This document shows, in pieces, positions 8,155 to 16,227 of a DNA stretch of 64,000 nucleotides. The DNA lies in assembly GCF_900220975.1 (NCBI RefSeq), contig NZ_OBQD01000001.1:372001-436000 (forward strand), written 5' to 3'. Position 1 is the first letter of the stretch, and each line of letters starts with the position of its first letter. This stretch comes from Rhizobium subbaraonis (GTDB taxonomy: Bacteria; Pseudomonadota; Alphaproteobacteria; Rhizobiales; Rhizobiaceae). A model generated the notes under the pieces. It ran no database searches and was not told the origin of the DNA. It saw only the letters and a list, made by a program, of their open reading frames with translations. The position numbers were made by a program, and so were the translations under genes.

Positions 8155-9060
8155 ATGAGACTTCTGAAAGTCACCGCTGCAGTCGGCGCCGCAGGCCTGT
8201 TGGGCCTTGCCGGCTTTTTCTGGGTCACCGTGCCGGCGCGCACGGCGGATGACCTGTGGCAGGGGCTGGGCGAGCCCAATATCGCAAACGGCGAGCGCGT
8301 CTTTTCCGAAGGCGGCTGTTCCAGCTGCCATGCAGCACCCGGTGCAGGCGACGACGGCAGGCTCGTGCTGGCTGGCGGCGCGCCGCTTCCAAGCCCGTTC
8401 GGCACGTTCCATGTCCCCAATATCTCGCCCCACCCGGAAGCCGGCATCGGCGGCTGGTCGCTGCAGGAGTTCGGCGATGCGATGCTGCGTGGCGTCGGCA
8501 GGCGGGGCGAACACCTCTATCCTTCCTTTCCCTACGCCTCCTATGCCCGCATGACGCCTTCCGACATCAACGATCTCTTCGGCTACCTGAAAACGCTGCC
8601 GGCGAGCGCCAATGTCGCACCCGCACATGAGCTGCCGTTCCCCTTCAATCAGCGTGCGCTTCTGGGCGGCTGGAAGTTTCTCTATCTGAACGACGATCCG
8701 CGGGTTGCGATCGCCAATGCCGATGCGAAGGTGGCGCGCGGCCAGTATCTCGTCGAAGGCCCCGGCCATTGCGGCGAATGCCACACGCCGCGCGATGCGC
8801 TGGGCGGGCTGAAGACGGATCTGTGGCTGGCTGGCGGGCCTGACCCCGAAGGCGGAAAGGGCCGTATTCCCAATATCACGCCGGGTGGTCTCGATGGCTG
8901 GAGCGAGAGCGACATCGCCTACTATCTCGAATCCGGTTTCACCCCGGATTACGATTCGGTCGGCGGCTCGATGGCGGCGGTGCAGAAGAACATGGCGCGG
9001 CTGCCGGCGGAGGACCGCGAGGCGATCGCAGCCTACCTCAAGGCCATTCCGGCGCATTGA
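8155..9060 (+). CDS. Diheme cytochrome c, membrane-anchored
   Basis: A 301-residue protein with an N-terminal hydrophobic anchor or signal segment (residues about 6-26) and two class I heme sites, CSSCH (Cys55, Cys58, His59) and CGECH (Cys206, Cys209, His210). It resembles the cytochrome subunits that accept electrons from membrane or periplasmic dehydrogenases and pass them to oxidases. The start has a CGGAGGACG ribosome site. It converges with the PQQ glucose dehydrogenase gene and shares a terminator with it; a functional link with that dehydrogenase is plausible but only inferred, since membrane glucose dehydrogenases normally reduce ubiquinone directly. Confidence 0.88.
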   Translation: MRLLKVTAAVGAAGLLGLAGFFWVTVPARTADDLWQGLGEPNIANGERVFSEGGCSSCHAAPGAGDDGRLVLAGGAPLPSPFGTFHVPNISPHPEAGIGGWSLQEFGDAMLRGVGRRGEHLYPSFPYASYARMTPSDINDLFGYLKTLPASANVAPAHELPFPFNQRALLGGWKFLYLNDDPRVAIANADAKVARGQYLVEGPGHCGECHTPRDALGGLKTDLWLAGGPDPEGGKGRIPNITPGGLDGWSESDIAYYLESGFTPDYDSVGGSMAAVQKNMARLPAEDREAIAAYLKAIPAH

Positions 9061-9075
9061 CCAGAAAACGTGAAG

Positions 9076-9099
9076 GACTGCCCGGCCATGCGGGCAGTC
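9076..9099. terminator. Bidirectional terminator between cytochrome and glucose dehydrogenase genes
   Basis: A 9-base perfect stem, GACTGCCCG with CGGGCAGTC, loop GCCATG, centred between two convergent genes 15 and 22 bases from their stop codons. Confidence 0.65.
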
Positions 9100-9121
9100 T
9101 GTTGACTTTGCCGCTGACCGA

Positions 9122-11551
9122 TCAGTCCGGCAGGGCGTAGGCGATCACATAGTCGCCGCGGTCGGGCGACTGGCGCGCGCCGCCGGCCGAGATGACCACG
9201 TACTGCTTGCCGGTCTTCGGCGACTTGTAGGTCATCGGTCCGCCCTGGCTGCCGACGGGCAGCCGCTCCGTCCAGACTTCCTCGCCTGTCGCCGTGTTGA
9301 AGGCGCGCAGATAGTAGTCCTGCGTGCCGGCGATGAAGACGAGGCCGCCCTGCGTGGCGAGCGTGCCGCCGAGCGTCGGCATGCCGATCGGGATCGGCAG
9401 GCCCATCTTGATGCCGAACGGGCCCGTGTCCATGACCGTGCCGACCGGCACCTGCCAGGCGATCTTCTGCGTCTTCATGTCTACCGCCGTCAGGGTGCCG
9501 AAGGGCGGGGCCTGGCAGGGGATACCGAGCTGCGACAGGAAGCGGTTCTTGTCGACCGCATAGGGCGTGCCCTTCATCGGCACGAGGCCCATGCCGGTGT
9601 TGACGCTCTCGCCGCCGCTGGCGGTCTGGTCGCTCGGTGCGGCCTCGACCATCTTCACCCACAGGCCGACGCGCATGTCGTTGACGAAGATCATGTTGTT
9701 GACCGGGTCGGTCGAAAGCCCGCCCCAGTTCATCCCGCCCAGCGAGCCGGGGAAGGACAGCGACACGTCGGTGCCCGGCGCCGTGTAGAGGCCATCGTAA
9801 CGCATCGACTTGAAGGCGATGCGGCACAAGAGCTGGTCGAACGGCGTGGCGCCCCACATGTCGGACTCGGTATAGGGACCGACGCCGATCTGCGGCATGC
9901 CGACGGAAACCGGCTGGGTGGGGGCGTAGGGTTCGTTCGGAATGTTCGCCGGCTTGACGGGGATTTCCTTCACCTCCGTCAGCGGCTTGCCGGTCGCCCG
10001 GTCGAGCACGTAGAGCTGGCCGGCCTTGGTGCCGAAGACCAGCGCCGGCACGGTGGAACCGTCAGCCTTCGGGAAGTCCACGAAGGAGGGCTGCATCGGC
10101 ACGTCGAAGTCCCACAGATCGTTGTGCACGGTCTGGAAGACCCATTTCTCGCGGCCCGTGGTTGCGTCGAGCGCGAGCATCGAGGCGCCGTACTTGTGGT
10201 CGAGCGGCGTGCGCGTTGCGCCGTACAGGTCGACGGAGGGGCTGCCGACCGGCATGAAGACGACGTTGGAGGCCGGGTCGTAGGACATGGCCGCCCAGAC
10301 GTTCGGCGTCGAACGGGTGTAGGTCTGGCCCTCCGGCGGCAGGCCGGTGATGTCCGGATTGCCCGGGTCGAAGGCCCAGCGGAGTTGGCCGGTGATGACG
10401 TCGAAGCCGCGCATCACGCCGCCCGGCATATCCACCTGCACGTTGTCGGCGATACGTCCGCCGACGACGACGGTGGTGCCGGCAAGCGTCGGAGCCGAGG
10501 TCAGCACATAGCTCGGATCGGCGGCATCGCCGAGACCGATCTTCAGGTCGACGCGGCCGTTGGTGCCGAAATCGGGGCAGAAGGCGCCGGTATCGGCGTC
10601 GAGCGCGATGAGCTCAGCCTCGATCGTGTTCATCAGGATGCGGCGCTGGCAAAGCGCGCCCTCGGCGACCGAGACCGGCGTGACCGGCGTCGAGCCGGGC
10701 AGCGTCGGCTGCTGGATCTGGCTGGTCGCATCGAAGTAGGCAAGGCCGCGGCAACGCATCCAGACGGCCGACTTCGCGTTGATCTCGGTCTTCCAGATCT
10801 CCTTGCCTGTATCGACGTCGACGGCGATGACGTTGTTGTGCGGCGTGCACAAGAACAGCTTCTCGCCCACCTGCAGCGGTGTCTGCTGGTCTTCGGCGCC
10901 GTTGTTGCCGGGGCTGATCGGCGTGTCGCCGGTGCGGTAGGTCCAGGCGACCTTCAGGTTCTTCACGTTGTCGACGTTGATCTGGTCGAGTGCGGCAAAG
11001 CGGCTGCCGCCGGGTGTGTTGCCGTAGGCCTCCCAGTTCTTCTGCTCGCTGGCCGGGTCGACCGGCGCCCGCGCGGGCGCGGTGCCGGCGAAGCGGACGG
11101 TCGCATGCGGCACGAACATGCCGGCGACGCCTGCGGCCGCAGCGAGCGCCAGGATCGCGGCCACGAGGAAGGAGGGAAGGTAGGCGGGCGAACGGCCGCT
11201 CGCCTTGCGCAGCAGCGGATAGGAGAGCGCCACTACCGACGCGCCGATGCCGAGCGCCAGCAGGCGCGAGATCAGCGCCCAGAAGTCGAGCCCGGCATCC
11301 CAGACGGCCCAGACGGCCGTGAGCAGGGTGACGAGGCCGAACAGCAGCGCACCGGAAGGCTTGCGCAAGAGCACCAGCACACCGGAAAGGACGATGCCGA
11401 CGCCGGCCAGCAGGAAATACCAGCTGCCGCCGAGCGAGACCAGCCTACCGCCGCCGATGGCCAGGAACAGGCCTGCAAGAATGAGAACGGCACCGAGAAC
11501 GAACAGCCATATCTTGGCGGCCGCAGGCGTCGTGTATGGGGTATCTGTCAT
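9122..11551 (-). CDS. gcd: Membrane-bound PQQ-dependent glucose dehydrogenase (copy 1)
   Basis: An 809-residue quinoprotein. The first ~140 residues hold about five membrane helices; the remainder is an eight-bladed propeller with repeated tryptophan-docking motifs (AWTYRTGD, LRWAFDPGN, EKWVFQTVHND). The WDFDVPMQPSF motif contains the catalytic Asp and GTKAGQLYVLDR the PQQ-contacting Lys, matching the E. coli enzyme as I remember it. It oxidises glucose or other aldoses to lactones in the periplasm and feeds ubiquinone. No pqq synthesis gene is in the window. A second paralogue lies 1.6 kb upstream on the same strand. An AGGAGCTGGAAACCCC ribosome site precedes the ATG. Confidence 0.93.
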   Translation of the reverse strand: MTDTPYTTPAAAKIWLFVLGAVLILAGLFLAIGGGRLVSLGGSWYFLLAGVGIVLSGVLVLLRKPSGALLFGLVTLLTAVWAVWDAGLDFWALISRLLALGIGASVVALSYPLLRKASGRSPAYLPSFLVAAILALAAAAGVAGMFVPHATVRFAGTAPARAPVDPASEQKNWEAYGNTPGGSRFAALDQINVDNVKNLKVAWTYRTGDTPISPGNNGAEDQQTPLQVGEKLFLCTPHNNVIAVDVDTGKEIWKTEINAKSAVWMRCRGLAYFDATSQIQQPTLPGSTPVTPVSVAEGALCQRRILMNTIEAELIALDADTGAFCPDFGTNGRVDLKIGLGDAADPSYVLTSAPTLAGTTVVVGGRIADNVQVDMPGGVMRGFDVITGQLRWAFDPGNPDITGLPPEGQTYTRSTPNVWAAMSYDPASNVVFMPVGSPSVDLYGATRTPLDHKYGASMLALDATTGREKWVFQTVHNDLWDFDVPMQPSFVDFPKADGSTVPALVFGTKAGQLYVLDRATGKPLTEVKEIPVKPANIPNEPYAPTQPVSVGMPQIGVGPYTESDMWGATPFDQLLCRIAFKSMRYDGLYTAPGTDVSLSFPGSLGGMNWGGLSTDPVNNMIFVNDMRVGLWVKMVEAAPSDQTASGGESVNTGMGLVPMKGTPYAVDKNRFLSQLGIPCQAPPFGTLTAVDMKTQKIAWQVPVGTVMDTGPFGIKMGLPIPIGMPTLGGTLATQGGLVFIAGTQDYYLRAFNTATGEEVWTERLPVGSQGGPMTYKSPKTGKQYVVISAGGARQSPDRGDYVIAYALPD

Positions 11552-11824
11552 GGGGTTTCCAGCTCCTTTGGGACGTCAACCGGTTGAACAGCCTGAAGCC
11601 GGCGCCACTCGGTCGGAGATGGACAACGTGAGCGTGCCTGGCATCATGGGTCGGTCGAGCATGCGCACCGTTCCGGAGATACTGAGCGGATCGGGAGCGC
11701 CCCTTGGCGTTTGAGGACGGACTGCCGCGCCCTCCCGTCGCGCCGCAGCCGCAGGCGCACGCACCTGCTTCTGTCCTCTTATTCCGCATGCGACATTCTG
11801 GCAAGGAGATGTTCAATTTGTGGC

Positions 11825-11862
11825 GGGAACAGCGCCGCACGGAGCCGGGGCGGCGCTTTCCC
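11825..11862 (-). terminator. Hairpin terminator after the GNAT gene
   Basis: AGCGCCGC/GCGGCGCT with flanking GGGAA/TTCCC, an 11-base loop and little T run. It lies 31 bases beyond the GNAT stop codon, in the 341-base gap before the glucose dehydrogenase start. The rest of that gap holds no gene; it must contain the gcd promoter, though no clear boxes are seen. Confidence 0.5.
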
Positions 11863-11892
11863 TCAAGCCTGCATTCTCTGGGCCTGCTTTTT

Positions 11893-12390
11893 CTAGGCCA
11901 ACGCCTGCATGTAGCGCATGCCGGTGACGGGACCGGCCTTGAAGTTCATTTCCTCGTAGAAGCGGTGCGCCCCGAAATTGCCGGTCGCGGCGCTGACGGA
12001 AAGGTAGCTGCAGCCGGCGATACGCGCCTGCTCGCGCGCCCGGGAAACCAGGTGCCGGCCGATGCCGCTGCCGCGATGACCCTCGCGGACGAAGATCTGG
12101 TGCAGTTCCATACCGCGTCGCCCCTCGAGCGCCCGGTAGAGCGGCACGAGGATGGCGTATCCCACGAGCTGGCCGCCCGCCTCTGCGACGACCGCGGTGA
12201 CCCAGGGCGTGGTTCCGAACAGGTCGCGGTCGAGGTCGCTTGCCGTCACCTTTGCGTCGTCGCCGTGGCATTCGGCATGCAGGGCGATCATGTCCAGCAA
12301 CTGGCGCAGGTCGCCGGGGCGTGCCGTGCGGATGTTGAGGACGGGCGGGCGTTCGGCCGATGCCGTTTCGAGTTTGATGACGGTGTTCAT
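11893..12390 (-). CDS. GNAT family N-acetyltransferase under leader-peptide control
   Basis: A 165-residue single-domain GNAT enzyme. Motif A is REGHRGSGIGRHLVSRA (acetyl-CoA pyrophosphate loop), preceded by the LHQIFV strand and followed by GAHRFYEEMNF, typical of amino-acid or small-amine acetyltransferases. An AAGGAG ribosome site precedes the ATG. Upstream on the same strand are a terminator hairpin and a short leader peptide containing His-Thr-Tyr-Phe-Trp-Leu-Phe, so expression is probably controlled by transcription attenuation. This suggests that its substrate is an aromatic amino acid or a related amine; that is an inference from the leader alone. Confidence 0.85.
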   Translation of the reverse strand: MNTVIKLETASAERPPVLNIRTARPGDLRQLLDMIALHAECHGDDAKVTASDLDRDLFGTTPWVTAVVAEAGGQLVGYAILVPLYRALEGRRGMELHQIFVREGHRGSGIGRHLVSRAREQARIAGCSYLSVSAATGNFGAHRFYEEMNFKAGPVTGMRYMQALA

Positions 12391-12428
12391 TGCGAGGCTC
12401 CTTCGGGTACTTTTGCCACCAGGTGCCT

Positions 12429-12461
12429 GAAAACAACAAAGCCGCCTGATGGCGGCTTGTT
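12429..12461 (-). terminator. Attenuator terminator in the GNAT leader
   Basis: On the minus strand AACAAGCCGCC pairs with GGCGGCTTTGTT (one bulged T) around an ATCA loop, followed by GTTTT. It lies between the leader peptide stop and the GNAT start. An alternative pairing exists: GCGGCTGTT at 12484-12476 can pair with AAC and AGCCGC within the left arm (12461-12459 and 12457-12452), which would prevent the terminator. Confidence 0.75.
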
Positions 12462-12487
12462 GAACATGATGATCGAACAGCCGCTCC

Positions 12488-12538
12488 TTATCGGAACAGC
12501 CAAAAATACGTGTGCGCGATGGGTGCGTTCGTGATCAT
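12488..12538 (-). CDS. Leader peptide of the GNAT gene, 16 residues
   Basis: The reading frame encodes MITNAPIAHTYFWLFR and a TAA stop. The run His-Thr-Tyr-Phe-Trp-Leu-Phe near the end is the kind of control-codon cluster seen in amino-acid attenuators. The ATG lies six bases after a -10-like AATATC, so the transcript would begin at or next to the ATG (leaderless), as reported for the trpL leader in Sinorhizobium (from memory). Its first codons (AUGAU, CGAAC) can also pair with GUUCG-AUCAU downstream at 12478-12469, giving the usual set of competing stems. It is too short to be found by ordinary gene calling. Confidence 0.65.
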   Translation of the reverse strand: MITNAPIAHTYFWLFR

Positions 12539-12573
12539 GGCGGCGATATTCTCCTATTCGCCGCCATTGTCAA
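12537..12573 (-). promoter_or_regulatory. Promoter and operator-like palindrome of the leader-GNAT unit
   Basis: On the minus strand TTGACA (12573-12568), a 17-base spacer and AATATC (12550-12545) form a good sigma-70-type promoter. The spacer through the start codon is a perfect 10-base inverted repeat, ATGGCGGCGA and TCGCCGCCAT, separated by 11 bases (12537-12567). The palindrome overlaps the promoter, so a repressor bound there would block transcription. AGGAG in its loop is too far from the ATG to be the ribosome site. Confidence 0.55.
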
Positions 12574-12627
12574 TGCGAAAATTTGACAGCCATGCCGGAA
12601 CGCCGGAACGACGATCGTCCTGATGGT

Positions 12628-13065
12628 TTAGACTTCGGCCGCCGTCTTCAGCTCTGCGATATTCTCGCCTGCCGCCCCGACGCCGAACTGTTGTTCGATC
12701 GCGTCGCGAATCTCGGCCTCGATCGCCTTGCGCTCCTCCGGAGGCAGTGTTTTCAGCGAATCTTCCGTGAGCCCCATTTCCTCCAGCATCTGCTTGCGGA
12801 GGCGTTCGGCCGGCGTCATTTTGGCGAGTTCCTGGAATTCCTCGACAACTCCCGTGTCCTTCGAGGTCGTCTCGCTCTTGTCCGCGCCGATCGTCCAAAG
12901 CGCGCTCGAAAACGCCGACGTCTGGGGCATGGTCGGTGCAATCGAGGGGGCGCTGGTGCGCGTGACGCCGCTTTCCCCGCTCGAACCGGCATTGTCCTCC
13001 CGCTTCGAAGAGGTCTGCCGCGCCAGTGTGTAATTCGCCAGGAGGTTGTCGCTGCCGATCTTCAT
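12628..13065 (-). CDS. Conserved hypothetical protein with charged C-terminal helix
   Basis: A 145-residue soluble protein. The first 65 residues are Ser/Thr-rich and likely disordered. The C-terminal half is a strongly helical, acidic and basic segment with motifs FQELAKMTPAERLRKQML and KTLPPEERKAIEAEIRDAI, a pattern I recall from many alphaproteobacterial small proteins of unknown role. It has no signal peptide. A GGAGATCGGC ribosome site precedes the ATG. It lies between the two glucose dehydrogenase genes on the same strand; no functional link is visible. Confidence 0.75.
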   Translation of the reverse strand: MKIGSDNLLANYTLARQTSSKREDNAGSSGESGVTRTSAPSIAPTMPQTSAFSSALWTIGADKSETTSKDTGVVEEFQELAKMTPAERLRKQMLEEMGLTEDSLKTLPPEERKAIEAEIRDAIEQQFGVGAAGENIAELKTAAEV

Positions 13066-13182
13066 GCCGATCTCCGGAAAGGTGCGAATCCGGGTATCCG
13101 GAAATCGCAGGGCACCCCGGCCAAGGGGCGGTTGAGGTACCGCAGACCCTAGGCGGCGCAGCTTATGCGAGCCTTGCCGCCA

Positions 13183-15519
13183 TCACGGCAGCGTATAGGC
13201 GAGCACGTAGTCGCCGGGCTTGGTGCCGATCGATCCATGGCCGCCGGCGACGATGAGCACGAACTGCTTGTCGCCGACCGTGTAGGTCATCGGCGTCGAC
13301 TGGCCGCCGGCCGGAAGCCTCGCTTCCCACAGCTGCTCGCCCGTCGTCACGTCGTAGGCGCGCAGGTAGTCGTCGACGGCAGCACCCAGGAAGGCGACCC
13401 CGCCCTTGGTGATGATCGGGCCGCCGATGCCGGGAACGCCCACCTTGAAGGGCAGGGGCAGGGGCGACATGTCGCGCACGGTGCCGTTCTTGTGCTTGTA
13501 GACGATCTTGCCGGTGCGAAGGTCGGCCCCGGCGACGTAGCCCCATGGCGGCGCCTGGCAGGGGATCTTCAATGGTCCCAGGAACGGCCCCATGTAGACA
13601 CCGTAGGGCGCCCCCTCGTTGCGGTTGAGCCCCTGCTCGGATCCCTTCTCGCCCTGTTCCTTCGGCGGAATCTGGTCGCGCGGGACGAGCCGCGAGGTGA
13701 AGGCCAGATAGGTCGGCATGCCGAACATGATCTGGCGTTCGGGATCGACGGCGACCGAGCCCCAGTTGAACACGCCGAAATTGCCGGGATAGATGATGCT
13801 GCCTTCCAGAGAGGGCGGGGTATAGCGACCGTCGTACTTCAGCCGGTGGAAATCGATGCGGCAGGCGAGCTGGTCGAACATCGTCACCCCCCACATGTCC
13901 TTTTCCTGCAGCGGATCGGGCATGAAGGTCAGGGCGGAAAGCGGTTGTGTCGGCGAGGTGAAGTCTTCGGGGATCGCGCCTGTCGGCGCCGGCACTTCGG
14001 TGACCGGCACCAGCGGCTCGCCGGTCCGCCGGTCCAGAACGTAGATGTCGCCCTGCTTCGTCGGCCCGACGAGCGCCGGCACGACGGTGCCGTCCTCCTT
14101 GGTAATATCGAGCAGGGCCGGCTGGGCGGGTATGTCCATGTCCCACAGGTCGTGGTGCACGGTCTGGCGCACCCAGCGCACCTGTCCGGTCTCAAGGTCG
14201 AGCGCCACGATGGAGGAGGAGTATTTTTCCACGTGCTCGCTGCGACCCATGCCGAGCTGGTCGGGCACCTGGTTGCCGAGCGGCACGAAGATCAGGCCCA
14301 GCGCCTCGTCGTAGGAGGAGACGGACCAGCTATTGGGCGAGTTGGTCGTGTATTTCTGGCCTTCGGGAAGCGGCGTCGTGATGTCGGGATTGCCCGAATC
14401 CCAGTTCCAGATCAGTTGCCCGGTGTCGATGTCGAAGGCGCGGATCACGCCCGACTGTTCGTGGATCGAGTAGTTGTCGTTGACCGCGCCGGCGACGATG
14501 ATCTTGCCGCCGACGGCGACCGGCGGTGACGTCGAGTAGTAGTAGCCGGCGGGGTTGTACTCCATGCCGGTCTCCAGATGCAGCACGCCGTTGTCGGCAA
14601 ACGAGGTGCACACCGCACCGGTTGCCGCATCCAGCGCGATCAGGCGTGCGTCCGAGGTCGGCAGGTAGATGCGCTCGGCGCATGGGGCACCGGCTGTCGC
14701 CGCGGGGTCCTTCCAGTAGGTGACGCCGCGGCAGGTCTGGTGCTGCCGGTCCGGGTTCATGCCGGAATTGCTGTCGTACTTCCACTTCTCCTGGCCGGTC
14801 GCGGCGTCCAGGGCGATCGCCCAGTTGTGCGGCGTGCACAGATAGAGCGTCTCGCCGACTTTCAGCGGCGTCACCTGGTAGGTCGTTTCGACGACGTCGT
14901 CCGGCAGCTTCACGTCGCCGGTCTGGTACTGCCAGGCGACCTTGAGCGTGTTGACGTTTTCCGTCGTGATCTGGTCAAGCGGGGAGTAGCGCTGACCGTA
15001 GGCGGTGCGGCCGTACTGGTGCCACTCGCCGTCCGGCACGTCGCCGCCGAGCGCCGGCTGGGTGATCACCGCCGTCGCCGGCAGCTCGCCGCGGATATCA
15101 TGTACGTTGCGCGTCATCGCAAACAGGGCCACGCCGATGGCCAGGATCCCGGTCACGGCAAGCGGCAGCAGCGACGCCGGATAAGTCTGCCCGGTCGGGC
15201 TCGTGAAGCCGAGCTGGCGCCGGATCGCCGGCAGCATCAGCCACAGTCCCAGGAGGACGATGATGCCGCCGCGTGGCCCGAGCTGCCACCAGTCGAAGCC
15301 CACCTCCCAGACCGCCCAAGCGAGCGAGGCCAGGATGAACACGGAGTATATCCACAACGCTGCCGGTCTCTTCAGGAAGAGCAGGATGCCCGTCACGAGG
15401 AAGACAAGGCCGGCGACCAGGTAGTAGGGGCTTCCGCCGAGGGCGACCAGCCACGCGCCCCCGCCCAGAAGGACGACGCCGATCAGGTCGAAGACGATGG
15501 CGGTGAGAATGAGGAGCAT
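13183..15519 (-). CDS. gcd: Membrane-bound PQQ-dependent glucose dehydrogenase (copy 2)
   Basis: A 778-residue paralogue of the enzyme at 9.1-11.6 kb. About five N-terminal membrane helices (residues 1-135) precede a PQQ propeller with WDMDIPAQPAL (catalytic Asp region) and PTKQGDIYVLDRRTG (PQQ-binding Lys); these read closer to the E. coli mGDH motifs than copy 1. It oxidises aldoses in the periplasm and reduces ubiquinone. A GGAGAACGCGC ribosome site supports the ATG. The broken LysR gene 240 bases upstream, in divergent orientation, may once have been its regulator (inference). The two copies differ enough that they probably have different substrates. Confidence 0.92.
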   Translation of the reverse strand: MLLILTAIVFDLIGVVLLGGGAWLVALGGSPYYLVAGLVFLVTGILLFLKRPAALWIYSVFILASLAWAVWEVGFDWWQLGPRGGIIVLLGLWLMLPAIRRQLGFTSPTGQTYPASLLPLAVTGILAIGVALFAMTRNVHDIRGELPATAVITQPALGGDVPDGEWHQYGRTAYGQRYSPLDQITTENVNTLKVAWQYQTGDVKLPDDVVETTYQVTPLKVGETLYLCTPHNWAIALDAATGQEKWKYDSNSGMNPDRQHQTCRGVTYWKDPAATAGAPCAERIYLPTSDARLIALDAATGAVCTSFADNGVLHLETGMEYNPAGYYYSTSPPVAVGGKIIVAGAVNDNYSIHEQSGVIRAFDIDTGQLIWNWDSGNPDITTPLPEGQKYTTNSPNSWSVSSYDEALGLIFVPLGNQVPDQLGMGRSEHVEKYSSSIVALDLETGQVRWVRQTVHHDLWDMDIPAQPALLDITKEDGTVVPALVGPTKQGDIYVLDRRTGEPLVPVTEVPAPTGAIPEDFTSPTQPLSALTFMPDPLQEKDMWGVTMFDQLACRIDFHRLKYDGRYTPPSLEGSIIYPGNFGVFNWGSVAVDPERQIMFGMPTYLAFTSRLVPRDQIPPKEQGEKGSEQGLNRNEGAPYGVYMGPFLGPLKIPCQAPPWGYVAGADLRTGKIVYKHKNGTVRDMSPLPLPFKVGVPGIGGPIITKGGVAFLGAAVDDYLRAYDVTTGEQLWEARLPAGGQSTPMTYTVGDKQFVLIVAGGHGSIGTKPGDYVLAYTLP

Positions 15520-15760
15520 GCGCGTTCTCCATGAAGACAGGTCAAGCCAGTGCCGGAGGCCGTGACCGGTCAGCGCGGGATGTCATCGGGTCGTGTCAGG
15601 CCTCTCTGCAACCATCAACTAGCGCGCCCACAATCACAATCAACGGGTGAGGACCAACGGGCAGAAGGAGAGACGATGCCTTCGATCCGCGGGGTGGAGG
15701 GGTTGCCGTGAGCAAGGGGATCGCTTCGGGCAAACATCTTTTCATCGCAACTTCACGAGT

Positions 15761-16109
15761 GGAGACACTGGCAAATCTGGAATCCTTCGTCCGCAGCGCG
15801 GAGCTTGGAAGTTTCTCCTCGGCAGCCCGCAGACTGGGGACTGACGCCGGCGGCGGTCAGCAGGAACGTCGCCACGCTCGAATCCAACCTGAAGCTCCGA
15901 CTGTTCCAGCGCAGCACGCGGAACCTGACGCTCACGGAGGCGGGCGAGCGCTTCCTTCATTCGGTCCGTGATCACCTGGCGGTCCGAATTCGATCTACTA
16001 CGCGAACCGGACCCTGCTACCTGCAAAGACGCGCGTGTCCATCGATTTCATCAGCGCCGCATTTCAACGCGAGAAGTGGGCAGAGCGATTTGCAGGGACG
16101 CTGGGTTGA
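15761..16109 (+). pseudogene. LysR-family regulator, decayed (frameshift plus internal deletion)
   Basis: The start VETLANLESFVRSAELGSF and then, in another frame, LTPAAVSRNVATLESNLK and STRNLTLTEAGERFL form a normal LysR winged helix. One extra base near 15840 (CTGGGGACTG) separates them. After SVRDHLA the sequence jumps, in a third frame, to YYANRTLLPAKTRVSIDFI and a stop at 16107-16109, which is the usual C-terminal end of LysR proteins. About 200 residues of the effector domain are missing. It cannot be functional. It is divergent from the second glucose dehydrogenase gene. Confidence 0.8.
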
Positions 16110-16227
16110 TGTCCGCCTGCGGCGACGCGGCGGAGCAACGAGACCGTCGTTCCAGAGGAGCGTTCCCGGCGGTTGCTCCTGGCGCCACGCGGTTCAGACC
16201 CCGTCGCGCGCAACTGCGCCCGCCCAC

